Part shown: piece after piece, positions 36,101 to 44,211 of the stretch | Layout: every line of letters starts with the position of its first letter | How positions within the stretch are numbered: the first letter of the stretch is position 1 | From: CALCKU01 sp964607445 | Lineage (GTDB): Bacteria > Pseudomonadota > Alphaproteobacteria > Caulobacterales > Maricaulaceae | DNA: 64,000 bases | Reading direction: 5' to 3' | Assembly: GCA_964607445.1 (NCBI GenBank) | Contig: CAZSKN010000008.1 | Span: forward strand, 22,166-86,165 | Translations under genes and position numbers: made by a program | The notes under the pieces: generated by a model | Told to the model about the DNA's origin: nothing | The model's input: only the letters and a program-made list of their open reading frames with translations | Database searches by the model: none

Positions 36101-36449
36101 GATCGTTGCTGAACGCGCGCAAGCGCGAGCCCGCCAAGAAGCGGCAAAACTGATCACCAAAAATGTCGGCGGTTCTGCGGGTCAAATATTAGGGTCTGTT
36201 CTCGGTACGTCACAGCCTACAACCGCCTCAACACCGTCTTCGGCACTCCCGCAAGGCACATCTACCCCCCCGGCCTCGACAGAAGAGGCGATAACGGGCC
36301 TCTTAGGCGGGATATTAGGTGGACAAGGTCAAGCGACCCCTAATTCGCAAACCCCGACAGCCGCGGGTAGCACTAAAGCAAATGAGCCGTCAGTCGAAGA
36401 TGCCTTAATTGGATTATTTGGCAAGAAAAAGAAAAAGAAGAGCAATTAA
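33141..36449 (+). CDS. AsmA-family envelope protein with five internal repeats
   Basis: 1102 residues. An N-terminal transmembrane anchor (about 4-24) and the AsmA start segment (SDAYKDKIQTQLSKELGRDIV) are followed by a very long beta-rich periplasmic part. Residues about 302-672 consist of five repeats of roughly 74 residues; each has a GxxxxAxIxSLxxL-like helix and an IxGxLxxxxGxxTFxxLxxxxxxGxxxG-like strand pattern. The C-terminal AsmA_2-type region (about 850-980) contains GGGDFKVLNGKISGVDVS. The tail is Ser/Thr/Pro-rich and ends in six lysines. AsmA-type proteins are long beta-grooves thought to move phospholipids to the outer membrane. The ATG follows GAGGA by 7 bases. Single gene, followed by a hairpin. 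Confidence 0.9.
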   Translation: MKKLFIGIFLIGALLIAAIIALPRLISSDAYKDKIQTQLSKELGRDIVIKGDVSVSVFPVLKAQTGRITIANAAGFQAEHLAQMDGLDARVKLLPLLSRKIEISKFSLLNPVIELEKKADGTANWTFSASENQITDTSTEKRPFKRDGRYQELDPQIGKFSIENASIRYRDAATRTSHTLSNANLGFTLPSLAAPVTLKGDLIFDGTPIDLNILLKSPRSFLDGQLTPVEIYAKTDFAKIDAKGEFLASPELAFNVKLDGNIDDVARVKALLPNDVPNRDYLDLAKTVKIAGNYSYDGTLFTANNAEFSLLGTDLDAHYTGDITLADTPVLNGTLKSNIRNVPKIAKLLDQNIDGIEQIKTLNLSADMKAQGKGFSASNIKADVTGTGILASFKGQGSFADSLSLNGPFTANIDGLPRLLSALKQDIPQAAAIEKLDISGTLSLRDKDIAIDISNLKTTSETLQARYVGKVSKTGDIIAAAGNFEADIASMSRLNQLADLKITQADAIGSIASKGLIHYDGNKTSFTDLKVDILDGALNGNFQGSGAYDKAISLNGAFSVDVPSTQALATAAKIDTPYARSIGKLSSSGTLALNGDRFSLTGLNADLKDGQLNGSFSGEVTKTNDISVTGTLEADIPSLRALAKNTGTELPASTPAGAIYERFKIAGRVSGTPQNIVFEDATLAFDEITGTGQFSVKTLSNTPFVNGRLALNGLDLRPYMASYAAQNPTGDIQPWSQTPLNVSMLKVLDGDFKVSTPNIVTDRLSLEKSDITAKLSGGKLTANFPNISLYGGIGNMRATVNAASSVPEIDMTFDLAQLQSNSFLKAVAGFAQITGTAGTQLKITGRGLSQADIMRSLRGGGDFKVLNGKISGVDVSQFVSGIDQALTSRSLPAGLGPTYQTAFRDLIAAITIENGIAKIQNFNLNGPGVSATGGGQMNLGAQSVDFSLRPRLTGDKAKGLAGFGIPIRLQGTFGSIKAGLDTDMLGQIVAERAQARARQEAAKLITKNVGGSAGQILGSVLGTSQPTTASTPSSALPQGTSTPPASTEEAITGLLGGILGGQGQATPNSQTPTAAGSTKANEPSVEDALIGLFGKKKKKKSN

Positions 36450-36554
36450 GCCCCTCACCACACAAATGTTTATGGGCCGTGGAGCCCCGCGGTTTACAAT
36501 AATAGCTTTACGATCAAATCCACGGATTATGGACGCCGTCAATGTGTCGGCAGG

Positions 36555-36575
36555 AGGCGGCTTGGAGCCGCCTTT
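36555..36575 (+). terminator. Hairpin about 100 bp after AsmA gene
   Basis: AGGCGGCT pairs with AGCCGCCT around a TGG loop (8 bp stem), followed by TTTC. A strong stem with a short T-run, consistent with ending the AsmA transcript. Confidence 0.5.
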
Positions 36576-36717
36576 CGACCACATAGAGCTATGTCAAAAA
36601 ACCTTTTCTCTCGAATAAGTGGTTTTAGAAAACTGGCTATAATGACAACGAAACCGGATTTAACGTAGTTAAATTCTCTGAACACTTTCGAAAAACGCCT
36701 GTCATAAAGCACGCATC

Positions 36718-37176
36718 TTAACCTACGAATTGCATCGCAAGCCAATCCGCAATCAGGGCAGGTTTATTCTGCCCTTCGATATCGACACTGACCTCGTAGG
36801 TTATGAGGAATTGTCCGGTTTTTTTCTCGACAACGTCTTTGAGTACAAAGCGTCCTCTTACACGCGCTCCACTCGGTACGGGCGCAAGAAATCGAACTTT
36901 CTCAAATCCGTAATTTACCCCCATCTTTACACCTTCTATGACAAGGCCTGCGCCTTCTGCAAATTTGGACAAAAGGGATAATGTAAGAAAACCATGCGCT
37001 ATCGTCCCCCCGAAAGGAGTCATTTTTGCCGCCTCTTCATTTATATGGATAAATTGATGATCTTCGGTTACATCCGCAAAGACATTTATACGATCTTGGG
37101 TGACTGCAATCCAGTCACTCACCCCAACTTCACTTCCAATAAGTCCTTTAAGGTCTTCTTTTTTAACAGTTTTCAT
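36718..37176 (-). CDS. MaoC-like (R)-specific enoyl-CoA hydratase
   Basis: Hot-dog-fold enzyme of 152 residues. The segment DHQFIHINEEAAKMTPFGGTIAHGF is the hydratase-2 motif with its Asp and His. Such enzymes hydrate 2-enoyl-CoA to (R)-3-hydroxyacyl-CoA. It lies 16 bp downstream of the SDR gene and in the same orientation as the thiolase; the three together can degrade or modify acyl-CoA chains. Start at 37176 with AAGGTGG upstream. Exact substrate is unknown. Confidence 0.9.
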   Translation of the reverse strand: MKTVKKEDLKGLIGSEVGVSDWIAVTQDRINVFADVTEDHQFIHINEEAAKMTPFGGTIAHGFLTLSLLSKFAEGAGLVIEGVKMGVNYGFEKVRFLAPVPSGARVRGRFVLKDVVEKKTGQFLITYEVSVDIEGQNKPALIADWLAMQFVG

Positions 37177-37192
37177 TACGCCACCTTTCGAT

Positions 37193-38107
37193 TTATGTCT
37201 TTTGCAAGTCTACCGCCCTTTGTATAAATTTGGGCCCTTGCATGCCACCATTTGTAAACTCCTGCATATTACCCTCATCAGAGATAGCCGCGAAATGTTT
37301 CGCTACATTCTCAGCCGTCTGCTCTCCGGGTGGAAAACTAAGTCCGTCTGTCTCAAATACTTTCGTGACAGCATAGCCACCAGCCCCTGCACATAAAATT
37401 GTCCGGTTTGGAGCGTCATCACATACTAAATAGACGACGCCTTGGGCCACGCTTTCCGTCCCTAAAAGATCGAGCGCTTCCTGAGGCATTAGGTTTTCCG
37501 TCATGCGTGTCGCCGCAACAGGCGACAACGCATTCACACGAATATCATATTTCGCGCCTTCGAGACAAAGCGTACGCATAAAGCCCGATAACCCCGCTTT
37601 AGCCGCGCCGTAATTCGCTTGTCCGAAATTACCATACATACCCGACGAAGATGTCGTCATAACGATACGACCAAAGCTCCGTTCTTTCATATGATTCCAA
37701 ACAGCTTTTGTGCAAATTGCAGACCCTATGACATGCACGTCCAAAATGGCCCGAAAATCATTCATCTCCATTTTGGAAAATGACTTGTCGCGTAAAATAC
37801 CGGCATTATTGACAAGAATATCAATATGACCAAATGCAGAAATCGCCTCTTCGACCATTTCAGCCACTTCATTTTCTTTGGTGACATTTGCCCCATTGGC
37901 TATTGCCTCTCCGCCAGCGGCTTTGATTTCTTCAACGACCTTTTGCGCCATTGTTTCCGATCCGCCCGTCCCATCAACGGCACCGCCAAGGTCATTGACG
38001 ACTACTTTGACACCACGCTGCGCTAAAGCCATAGCATGTGCGCGCCCCAGACCGCCCCCTGCCCCTGTCACAATTGCGACACGGTTTTTAAAGTTTATAG
38101 TACTCAT
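37193..38107 (-). CDS. SDR-family 3-hydroxyacyl-CoA dehydrogenase (MFE-2-like)
   Basis: 304-residue short-chain dehydrogenase. Cofactor motif VTGAGGGLGRAHAMAL, VVVNDLGG, NNAGILRD and the catalytic TSSSGMYGNFGQANYGAAKAG (Ser, Tyr-x3-Lys). The length and the VNDLGG pattern recall the dehydrogenase half of eukaryotic peroxisomal multifunctional enzyme 2, so NAD-dependent oxidation of (R)-3-hydroxyacyl-CoA is a reasonable inference next to a MaoC hydratase. The ATG at 38107 has AGGA 8 bases upstream; a reading extended to 38221 has no site and would overlap the thiolase gene. Confidence 0.88.
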   Translation of the reverse strand: MSTINFKNRVAIVTGAGGGLGRAHAMALAQRGVKVVVNDLGGAVDGTGGSETMAQKVVEEIKAAGGEAIANGANVTKENEVAEMVEEAISAFGHIDILVNNAGILRDKSFSKMEMNDFRAILDVHVIGSAICTKAVWNHMKERSFGRIVMTTSSSGMYGNFGQANYGAAKAGLSGFMRTLCLEGAKYDIRVNALSPVAATRMTENLMPQEALDLLGTESVAQGVVYLVCDDAPNRTILCAGAGGYAVTKVFETDGLSFPPGEQTAENVAKHFAAISDEGNMQEFTNGGMQGPKFIQRAVDLQKT

Positions 38108-38120
38108 GTTATGTCCTAAA

Positions 38121-39296
38121 TTAGGCGACTTCAAATAAGCCTGCCGCTCCCATACCACCACCGACACACATCGTCGATACGACATATTTAGCACCGCGGC
38201 GTTTACCTTCGATAAGTGCATGAGCCACCATACGGGCGCCGCTCATTCCATAAGGGTGACCGATAGAAATAGCGCCACCATTAACGTTCAAATTTTCCAT
38301 TGGAATACCCAGCTTGTCACGACAATAGATAACCTGCACAGCAAAAGCTTCGTTAAGTTCCCACAGGTCGATGTCATCCATTTTCAGACCTGTTGCTTTG
38401 AGTAATTTTGGGATCGCAAAAACAGGACCAATTCCCATTTCATCAGGCTCCAGTCCAGCGACAGCCATACCCCGGTAAATACCAAGCGGACTTAAGCCCC
38501 GCTTTGAAGCCTCCTTGCCCTCCATCAATACAGAAACCGATGCACCGTCAGACAATTGAGAGGCATTACCCGCCGTAATAACAGCTTCAGGGCCACGCAC
38601 GGGTTTCAGACCACTCAAACCGTCTAGCGTGGTTCCAGGACGATTACCTTCATCTTTTTCCAAGGTCACATCTTTTTGGGAAACCTCGCCCGTTTCTTTA
38701 TTCTTGACCATCATAGTCGATCCAAGAGGTACGATTTCATCATCGAATTTACCCGCTTCTTGCGCGGCATGTGTGCGTTGTTGAGACATAAGCGCATAAG
38801 CGTCCTGTGCCTCACGCGAGACGCCGTAACGTTCTGCGACAATTTCCGCCGTATCTATCATTTGGATATAGGCTTGGGGATGTTTTTTAACCACATTCAT
38901 ATCTGGCGCCACACGCATTTCAGCGGTTTGCACCATTGAAATAGATTCAACCCCTCCCCCAATCACTATTTGCTGATTATCGACAATAATCTGCTTTGCT
39001 GCCATGCCAATCGCAATCATACCCGAAGAACATTGCCGGTCGATGGATTGCGCCGGTACGGTAACTGGCAAATTGGAGGCCAAAACAGAATTCCGGCCAA
39101 TCGTAACCTGAACACCTTGTTGCATGGCACAGCCCATATTGACATCTTCCACCTCTGCGCCTTCAATTCCGGCGCGTTTAACGGCTTCATCAATACAATG
39201 TGCAGCAAGAGTGGGTGACGGTGTAGCGTTAAACGCCCCGCGATAAGCTCGCCCAATAGGTGTTCGAGCAGTAGACACAATAACGGCTTCACGCAT
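38121..39296 (-). CDS. Acetyl-CoA acyltransferase (thiolase)
   Basis: 391-residue thiolase that cleaves 3-ketoacyl-CoA with CoA, or condenses acetyl-CoA units in the reverse direction. The N-terminal SIDRQCSSGM supplies the acylated Cys89; the C-terminal GGAISIGHPYGMSGARM supplies the general-base His, and CVGGGMGAAG the second Cys. First gene of a minus-strand string with the SDR (13 bp gap) and MaoC, completing a beta-oxidation-like cycle; no acyl-CoA dehydrogenase is nearby. Two inverted repeats in its upstream region are candidate operators. Confidence 0.95.
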   Translation of the reverse strand: MREAVIVSTARTPIGRAYRGAFNATPSPTLAAHCIDEAVKRAGIEGAEVEDVNMGCAMQQGVQVTIGRNSVLASNLPVTVPAQSIDRQCSSGMIAIGMAAKQIIVDNQQIVIGGGVESISMVQTAEMRVAPDMNVVKKHPQAYIQMIDTAEIVAERYGVSREAQDAYALMSQQRTHAAQEAGKFDDEIVPLGSTMMVKNKETGEVSQKDVTLEKDEGNRPGTTLDGLSGLKPVRGPEAVITAGNASQLSDGASVSVLMEGKEASKRGLSPLGIYRGMAVAGLEPDEMGIGPVFAIPKLLKATGLKMDDIDLWELNEAFAVQVIYCRDKLGIPMENLNVNGGAISIGHPYGMSGARMVAHALIEGKRRGAKYVVSTMCVGGGMGAAGLFEVA

Positions 39297-39314
39297 TTTA
39301 CAATTCCTTTATTT

Positions 39315-39330
39315 ATGCAATTTGTTGCAT
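39315..39330 (-). promoter_or_regulatory. Inverted repeat upstream of thiolase gene
   Basis: ATGCAA-TTTG-TTGCAT is a perfect 6-bp inverted repeat with a 4-base spacer, starting 18 bases upstream of the thiolase ATG. It is the kind of site bound by a TetR- or GntR-type repressor, but no regulator gene is nearby. Confidence 0.45.
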
Positions 39331-39377
39331 ACTATTTAACGTTCACTATTTTAAAAGCAAGGCTTATTAATTTCAAC

Positions 39378-39398
39378 TTGATATCAATTTAATATCAA
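39378..39398 (-). promoter_or_regulatory. TTGATAT repeats upstream of thiolase gene
   Basis: On the minus strand TTGATATTAAATTGATATCAA contains TTGATAT twice with an 11-base period and a perfect 10-bp palindrome TTGATATCAA at 39378-39387. It could be a regulator site or AT-rich promoter sequence. The spacing does not fit the FNR consensus. Confidence 0.35.
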
Positions 39399-39445
39399 CG
39401 TCCCGGATCACACGGAAGGGCTTGAGGATACTGGTAAACAACTGG

Positions 39446-41047
39446 CTATAACGGCCTTGTGCTTTGCCTTCCCAAACTTAAGATTGTAAGCCCCGCTGCC
39501 CAAGATACCCATTTCTCTATTATGTCTGCCCCTACACCGTCAATATTTGAAAATATAACAGCCGTAAAAAACCCTATGAATATAGCCGCAAAAATATAGG
39601 CTCCATTTACGTGCCACCCTAAACATTTCGTCAAAATACTCGGCCCGAACGCCGCACCTAATGCCACCCAGCTAAATAACACCCGACTAAAAATATCCTT
39701 CGGTAGATATAGTGTCAGCAAAACCGCGAAGATTGCGACGCCGACCATCGCCAACCGCCCATAAAACAAAGCTTGCTGCGGTTTTGCATAAACAATCCCC
39801 ATATCATGTGATACGGCTGACGCGGCTGCGAGTAACAAGCTATCGACAGTAGACATGACAGCGGACAATACCGCAGCGGTCACAATCCCCGCCAAAACCG
39901 GTGGCAAATAAGTTTTGGCCGCTATGAAAAATAGGCTTTCGCCGTCTGCACCAAGATTGGCTGCTCGTCCAGCAAGCGCCAAACACACAAGTCCACTATA
40001 GATGATCGTACCCCATACGACGGTTATCACGGTAGCCTTCAAGCGCTCTTTTTGCGATTTTACCGCCATAATCCGGTTGAGCAATTGAGGTTGACCCAAA
40101 GCCCCCAGACCTGTCCCTAATAACCCCATGGCAAATCCAAGCCCTGCAATATTTGCGGCCTTACCTGTCAGGCTAAAATAACTTGCAGATTGATTTGATT
40201 GTAAAACCTCCCAAATAGCGCCGAGTCCGCCTCCGGCTTTAACGGCAGCGATCGGAACTATAATACAGGCTATCATCATGACGCCGGCTTGCAGGGCATC
40301 TGTCAAACTGGCGGCTAGAAACCCGCCCATCAAACAATAAGTAATAATAACAATAGCCCCTAGAATTATGGCCTCCGCAACACTTAATCCAAAGACAGAA
40401 CTTAAGGCATTACCCGCAGCCTGAAATTGGCTAGAGATATAAAAAACAAAACAAAACAATATCATAGCCGCACACATTATACCGATCGGGCGCACATATT
40501 TTTGCTGCACATCCGCCGTTATAAAATCAATGATCGTTAAATGACCTCTCACCGCAGTGTCAGAATTAAGGCGTGGCCCCAAGACCAGCCATGTCAGCAA
40601 ATATCCTGAAAAAATTCCCGGCACCAACCAAAGCCCGACTAATCCGAGAGAATAAACCAAACCTGTAAACCCTAAAAGCACCCATGCCGAAGAGGTGGAG
40701 GCGGCATAGGAGAGACCCGCCGTCCAAGCCCCCAAACCGGCATCTGACGACCCACGCCGGCTTAAAGGCCCGCTATCTAAAGGCCCACTNNNNNNNNNNN
40801 NNNNNNNNNNNNNNNNNNNNNNNNNNNNNNNNNNNNNNNNNNNNNNNNNNNNNNNNNNNNNNNNNNNNNNNNNNNNNNNNNNNNNNNNNCCGCTGTCTAT
40901 AGTGTCACGGATGGGTTGATTACCGCCTTGTCCGGCTAGAAAAAAATCGGTTTCCGTTTTCACTCGCCGTGACGCCCAAAACCCGATCGCTAACAAAATG
41001 ATTTTATATGTGACCAAGGTCAGCAATACCACTGTCGTAGAGGTCAT
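39446..41047 (-). CDS. Sodium:solute symporter (SSS/PutP-like), interrupted by scaffold gap 3
   Basis: Inner-membrane symporter related to proline permease PutP; about 13 helices are expected and the C-terminal two thirds is complete. The N-terminal TM1 and ETDFFLAGQG are in frame. The homologous sequence would continue directly to LGAWTAGLSYAASTSSAWVLLG, but here an extra stretch with repeated DSGPL units and a 100-N gap comes between. Frame is preserved on both sides, so the gene is probably intact, with an extra flexible loop between the first helices (probably cytosolic, next to basic SRR). It lies 12 bp downstream of the molybdoenzyme gene on the same strand. Substrate unknown. Confidence 0.82.
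   Translation of the reverse strand: MTSTTVVLLTLVTYKIILLAIGFWASRRVKTETDFFLAGQGGNQPIRDTIDSXXXXXXXXXXXXXXXXXXXXXXXXXXXXXXXXXXSGPLDSGPLSRRGSSDAGLGAWTAGLSYAASTSSAWVLLGFTGLVYSLGLVGLWLVPGIFSGYLLTWLVLGPRLNSDTAVRGHLTIIDFITADVQQKYVRPIGIMCAAMILFCFVFYISSQFQAAGNALSSVFGLSVAEAIILGAIVIITYCLMGGFLAASLTDALQAGVMMIACIIVPIAAVKAGGGLGAIWEVLQSNQSASYFSLTGKAANIAGLGFAMGLLGTGLGALGQPQLLNRIMAVKSQKERLKATVITVVWGTIIYSGLVCLALAGRAANLGADGESLFFIAAKTYLPPVLAGIVTAAVLSAVMSTVDSLLLAAASAVSHDMGIVYAKPQQALFYGRLAMVGVAIFAVLLTLYLPKDIFSRVLFSWVALGAAFGPSILTKCLGWHVNGAYIFAAIFIGFFTAVIFSNIDGVGADIIEKWVSWAAGLTILSLGRQSTRPL
40763..40897. repeat. 15-bp in-frame tandem repeat spanning gap 3
   Basis: On the left of the gap, one complete unit TAAAGGCCCGCTATC (40763-40777) and a partial unit (40778-40789) are visible. 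The right flank starts CCGCTGTC (40890-40897), the second half of the same unit. Read on the minus strand the unit encodes Asp-Ser-Gly-Pro-Leu. The gap is therefore probably an unresolved repeat array. Confidence 0.65.
40790..40889. other. Scaffold gap 3 (100 N)
   Basis: Exactly 100 N. Unlike gaps 1 and 2 the flanks do not share a 55-base copy; they share the repeat unit described at 40763-40897. Confidence 0.99.
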
Positions 41048-41059
41048 AAATTCTCCACC

Positions 41060-43159
41060 TTATCTATGTGAGACGTGTACTGTATTTTCAATTTTCACCG
41101 GAATGGCATTAAGAACCGCATTCCCCGAAAGATCATCCAAGATCGCCGGATCCGTCAAATCATTAAGCGAAACCCCAGCATGTTCTGATGCCACAGAAAG
41201 CTTAACACCTTTGCGACCATGCCCATATCCATGTGGTATGGACACAACGCCGGGCATAATGTCTTCGGTAATTTCGGCAGGAACGCAAACCTCTCCGACG
41301 TGATTTGAAACCCGCAATTGATCCCCGTCAGATACATTCAACGCCCGTGCATCATCAGGATGCAATAAAATTGTGCATCTATTCGGCCCTTTCACAAGAC
41401 GATGGCTATTATGCAACCAGCTATTATTACTCCGGATATGTCGCCGTCCGATAAGCAGATAATCCCCGACTATGGGGGAATTTAAATCCGCTCTAAATGC
41501 CTGTAATGCATTTACCAAGATGTCTGGCGCGCAGTGAATTGTCTTATCTTCGGTTTTAAGCCTTTCAGGCAATCTGGAACGTAATGGCCCCATATCATAG
41601 CCATTAGGATGTGCCTCGACGTCTGCCAGTGTCAGTTTATGGGGCGACGCGCGCATGATTTGATCTAACACGTCACGCGGATCGAGTTCAGGATTAGGCG
41701 TATTATCTCCATTTGCGGCTCTAATGGCGTAATCCAGTCCTGACATAATTTCGAAATCCGTTTTACTGCCTTCGGCTTTAGGAAATAATGGCGGAGAATA
41801 AGCCGCATAATTCCGGATAGCCAATGGCGTAAAAAACATCGGATAGTGATCGCGTTCCAATGGCCCGCAGGGAGGTAATATATAATCGGCATGACGCGAT
41901 GTTTCAGTGACATACATATCTATACTGACCATCAGATCAAGCGTGTCCAACGCCGCATCCAAATGCTGCCCGCCCGGCGCGGATATGACGGGATTGCCAG
42001 CAATTACGAGCAGCGCTCCAATTTGCCCCTCACCTTGTGTTGTGATTTCAGCGGTGAGTTCCACAGACGGTAATTCACCCAAAACTTCCGGTCGTCCCGA
42101 CAAACGGGTTTTATAGCGTCCATAGGAACCAGTGCCGCTACGCTCTACAGGGTCAATAATCGAGTCCGGGAACATCACACCGCCTTCGCGATCAACATTT
42201 CCTGTGGAAATATTAAGAATCTGTATGAGCCAATGGTTCAAGGTTCCATGCTTGGTAACGGATACGCCCATACGACCATAAACAATTGCGGGTTGGCCAT
42301 TACCCAACTCTGCGGCAATTTCACGAATTACGTCTTTAGATATTCCGCAATATTCGCAAAGCGCCTCAAAATCAAAAGCTTTAATGGATGACCACGCAGC
42401 CTCCCACCCCGAAAGCATAGGCGTTAAATGTCGAGGATTTACGAGACCGGCGGCATCCAGGGCCAATAAAAGCGCGAGAAAAAAAGCTGTATCTGTACCC
42501 GGACGCACAAAATGATGGGCATTGGCGATTTTTGCGGTCTCGGTACATCGCGGATCAATGACCACAAATTGACCCCCGCGTTTTTGCAGACGCTGGATGC
42601 GTTTTTTTACATTTGGCACAGTCCATAAAGACCCGTTGGACGCCAAGGGATTACCGCCGACACATAACATATATTGTGTGCGATCAATGTCCGGAACCGG
42701 AAAAAGCGCATTATGTCCATACACCCATTTTTGACAGATCATGTGCGGGAGTTGATCCAATGTAGAGGCCGAATATATCCCTTTTGCGCCCCAAGATTTG
42801 ATTAGCCCCCGGGATGCAAATGAACTGGAGTAATTATGGCTATTCGGATTACCCATATAAATAGCGGCAAACTTTTTTGACTCCAGCATATGTCGATGTC
42901 GGGTCGATATTTCTGAAAAGGCCATCTCCCAGCTTATCTCTTCCCACTGATCCCCTACCCGTTTTACGGGCGTTCGCAGCCGGTCTGGATCGTTTTGGAT
43001 ATCAGGGATAGCCGTAGCCTTGGGACAAATATAACCTTCGGAAAGTACATGATCGGGATTTCCCTTAACGGATAAAACTTTGTCACCTTCAACCGTTAAC
43101 AACACACCACAATTCGCTTCACAAATGTGACAAGTTCGAGCGTGTATGTGGCTCATCAT
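41060..43159 (-). CDS. Molybdopterin-dependent oxidoreductase (BisC/FdhF family)
   Basis: 699-residue bis-molybdopterin-guanine-dinucleotide enzyme. The N-terminal HARTCHICEANCGVLL and a Cys about 27 residues later (EGYICPKA) form the [4Fe-4S] site. Then come the molybdopterin domains with CVGGNPLASNGS and VIDPRCTETAKIANAH, and a C-terminal molybdopterin-dinucleotide-binding domain (about 565-690: SNNSWLHNSHRL and DGDQLRVSNHVGEV). No Tat signal is present, so it works in the cytosol. The molybdenum ligand and substrate cannot be decided from sequence. It is first of a two-gene string with the SSS symporter. Confidence 0.9.
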   Translation of the reverse strand: MMSHIHARTCHICEANCGVLLTVEGDKVLSVKGNPDHVLSEGYICPKATAIPDIQNDPDRLRTPVKRVGDQWEEISWEMAFSEISTRHRHMLESKKFAAIYMGNPNSHNYSSSFASRGLIKSWGAKGIYSASTLDQLPHMICQKWVYGHNALFPVPDIDRTQYMLCVGGNPLASNGSLWTVPNVKKRIQRLQKRGGQFVVIDPRCTETAKIANAHHFVRPGTDTAFFLALLLALDAAGLVNPRHLTPMLSGWEAAWSSIKAFDFEALCEYCGISKDVIREIAAELGNGQPAIVYGRMGVSVTKHGTLNHWLIQILNISTGNVDREGGVMFPDSIIDPVERSGTGSYGRYKTRLSGRPEVLGELPSVELTAEITTQGEGQIGALLVIAGNPVISAPGGQHLDAALDTLDLMVSIDMYVTETSRHADYILPPCGPLERDHYPMFFTPLAIRNYAAYSPPLFPKAEGSKTDFEIMSGLDYAIRAANGDNTPNPELDPRDVLDQIMRASPHKLTLADVEAHPNGYDMGPLRSRLPERLKTEDKTIHCAPDILVNALQAFRADLNSPIVGDYLLIGRRHIRSNNSWLHNSHRLVKGPNRCTILLHPDDARALNVSDGDQLRVSNHVGEVCVPAEITEDIMPGVVSIPHGYGHGRKGVKLSVASEHAGVSLNDLTDPAILDDLSGNAVLNAIPVKIENTVHVSHR

Positions 43160-43358
43160 TATCTCCCAATGCCCTTTTTACGGCCTTGAGTATGGCAAGT
43201 TAACAAGGTTTTGCAAGCCCTAGGATAAAATTCAGAAATCCGCACTAAAGTCAGAAAAAATAACAATAAATCCGCCGTGAACTTGGTTAAAATTAACTCA
43301 AAACTAAGCTTTTTTACTCATAAAATTTCCATAAATAAATTATATTATAGGGATGTAT

Positions 43359-44210
43359 ATGATTATCAAATATAAAAAATCGTGGGCAAAACTAACCGCT
43401 TTGGCGTGGGCAAGTGCGACACTGGCAATCTGTGCGGCACCGCTGGCTACGGCTTTCGGTGTAGGTGTTCAACCGTCCACGGTAGAAATGACCGTAAAAC
43501 CCGGCGACCGCAAGACTCAAGTGGTTACGATTGGTAATGTTCATACCTCTAAAACTATTAGTTTGACTATGGGTTTAGCTGACTGGAGTCTGGATAACAA
43601 CGGCAAATTAGCGCTTTCTCCTCCCGGTGAAAGTCCACGGTCGGCCGCAGATTGGGTGCGTTTTTCTCCAGCTAAAGTAACCTTGAAACCCGGCACATCA
43701 CGCGATGTAAAGGTTGAAATAAGCACCCCCTATAAAGTCAATTATAAAGGCGATCATAGATTTGCACTCCTGGCGAGCACATTGCTCCCCGAACTTGATG
43801 AACGGGGCGATGCATCCGGAGTCTGGAATCGGTATCAACTGGCCTCTCTATTTTACCTGACATTGACACCGTCAAAAAGCCTGCCGGAAGTTACAAGCGT
43901 GGCCATTAACGAAACAGACCGTTCATTGATTAGAATGAACATCAAGAATGATGGCGATGCTCACGCCCGCCTCCAAGGCACGGCCTATGTAAAAAATGCC
44001 GGTGGTGATGTTGTGGCTGAAACACCGTTAAACGCCGTTGTTTTAAATGACGGCGAGCGGGCATATGATTTTAAAGTCGATAATGAAGGCGCTCTTGAAA
44101 CCGGCCAGTCCTATACTATTGATTTTTCGATGAAAAATACATTTACGCCGCAAAATAAGTTTAGAGCTCTCAACGTACCCGTAGATACGCTGTCTTATCC
44201 CATGCCGTAA
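43359..44210 (+). CDS. PapD-like periplasmic chaperone
   Basis: About 283 residues with a signal peptide (about 1-34, ending LATA), then two Ig-like domains. The N-terminal domain begins with FGVGVQPSTVEMTVKPGDRKTQVVTIGN, a PapD/CARDB-like A-B strand. An alternating hydrophobic segment WNRYQLASLFYLTL near the middle resembles the G1 donor strand that pilus chaperones lend to subunits. The second domain is Ig-like too. This is fold-level recognition; a classical FimC/PapD Arg-Lys cleft is not clearly seen. The ATG at 43359 has AGG 7 bases upstream; ATG 43353 is an alternative. It is followed 1 bp later by the secreted protein, so the two are co-translated. Confidence 0.65.
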   Translation: MIIKYKKSWAKLTALAWASATLAICAAPLATAFGVGVQPSTVEMTVKPGDRKTQVVTIGNVHTSKTISLTMGLADWSLDNNGKLALSPPGESPRSAADWVRFSPAKVTLKPGTSRDVKVEISTPYKVNYKGDHRFALLASTLLPELDERGDASGVWNRYQLASLFYLTLTPSKSLPEVTSVAINETDRSLIRMNIKNDGDAHARLQGTAYVKNAGGDVVAETPLNAVVLNDGERAYDFKVDNEGALETGQSYTIDFSMKNTFTPQNKFRALNVPVDTLSYPMP

Positions 44211-44211
44211 T

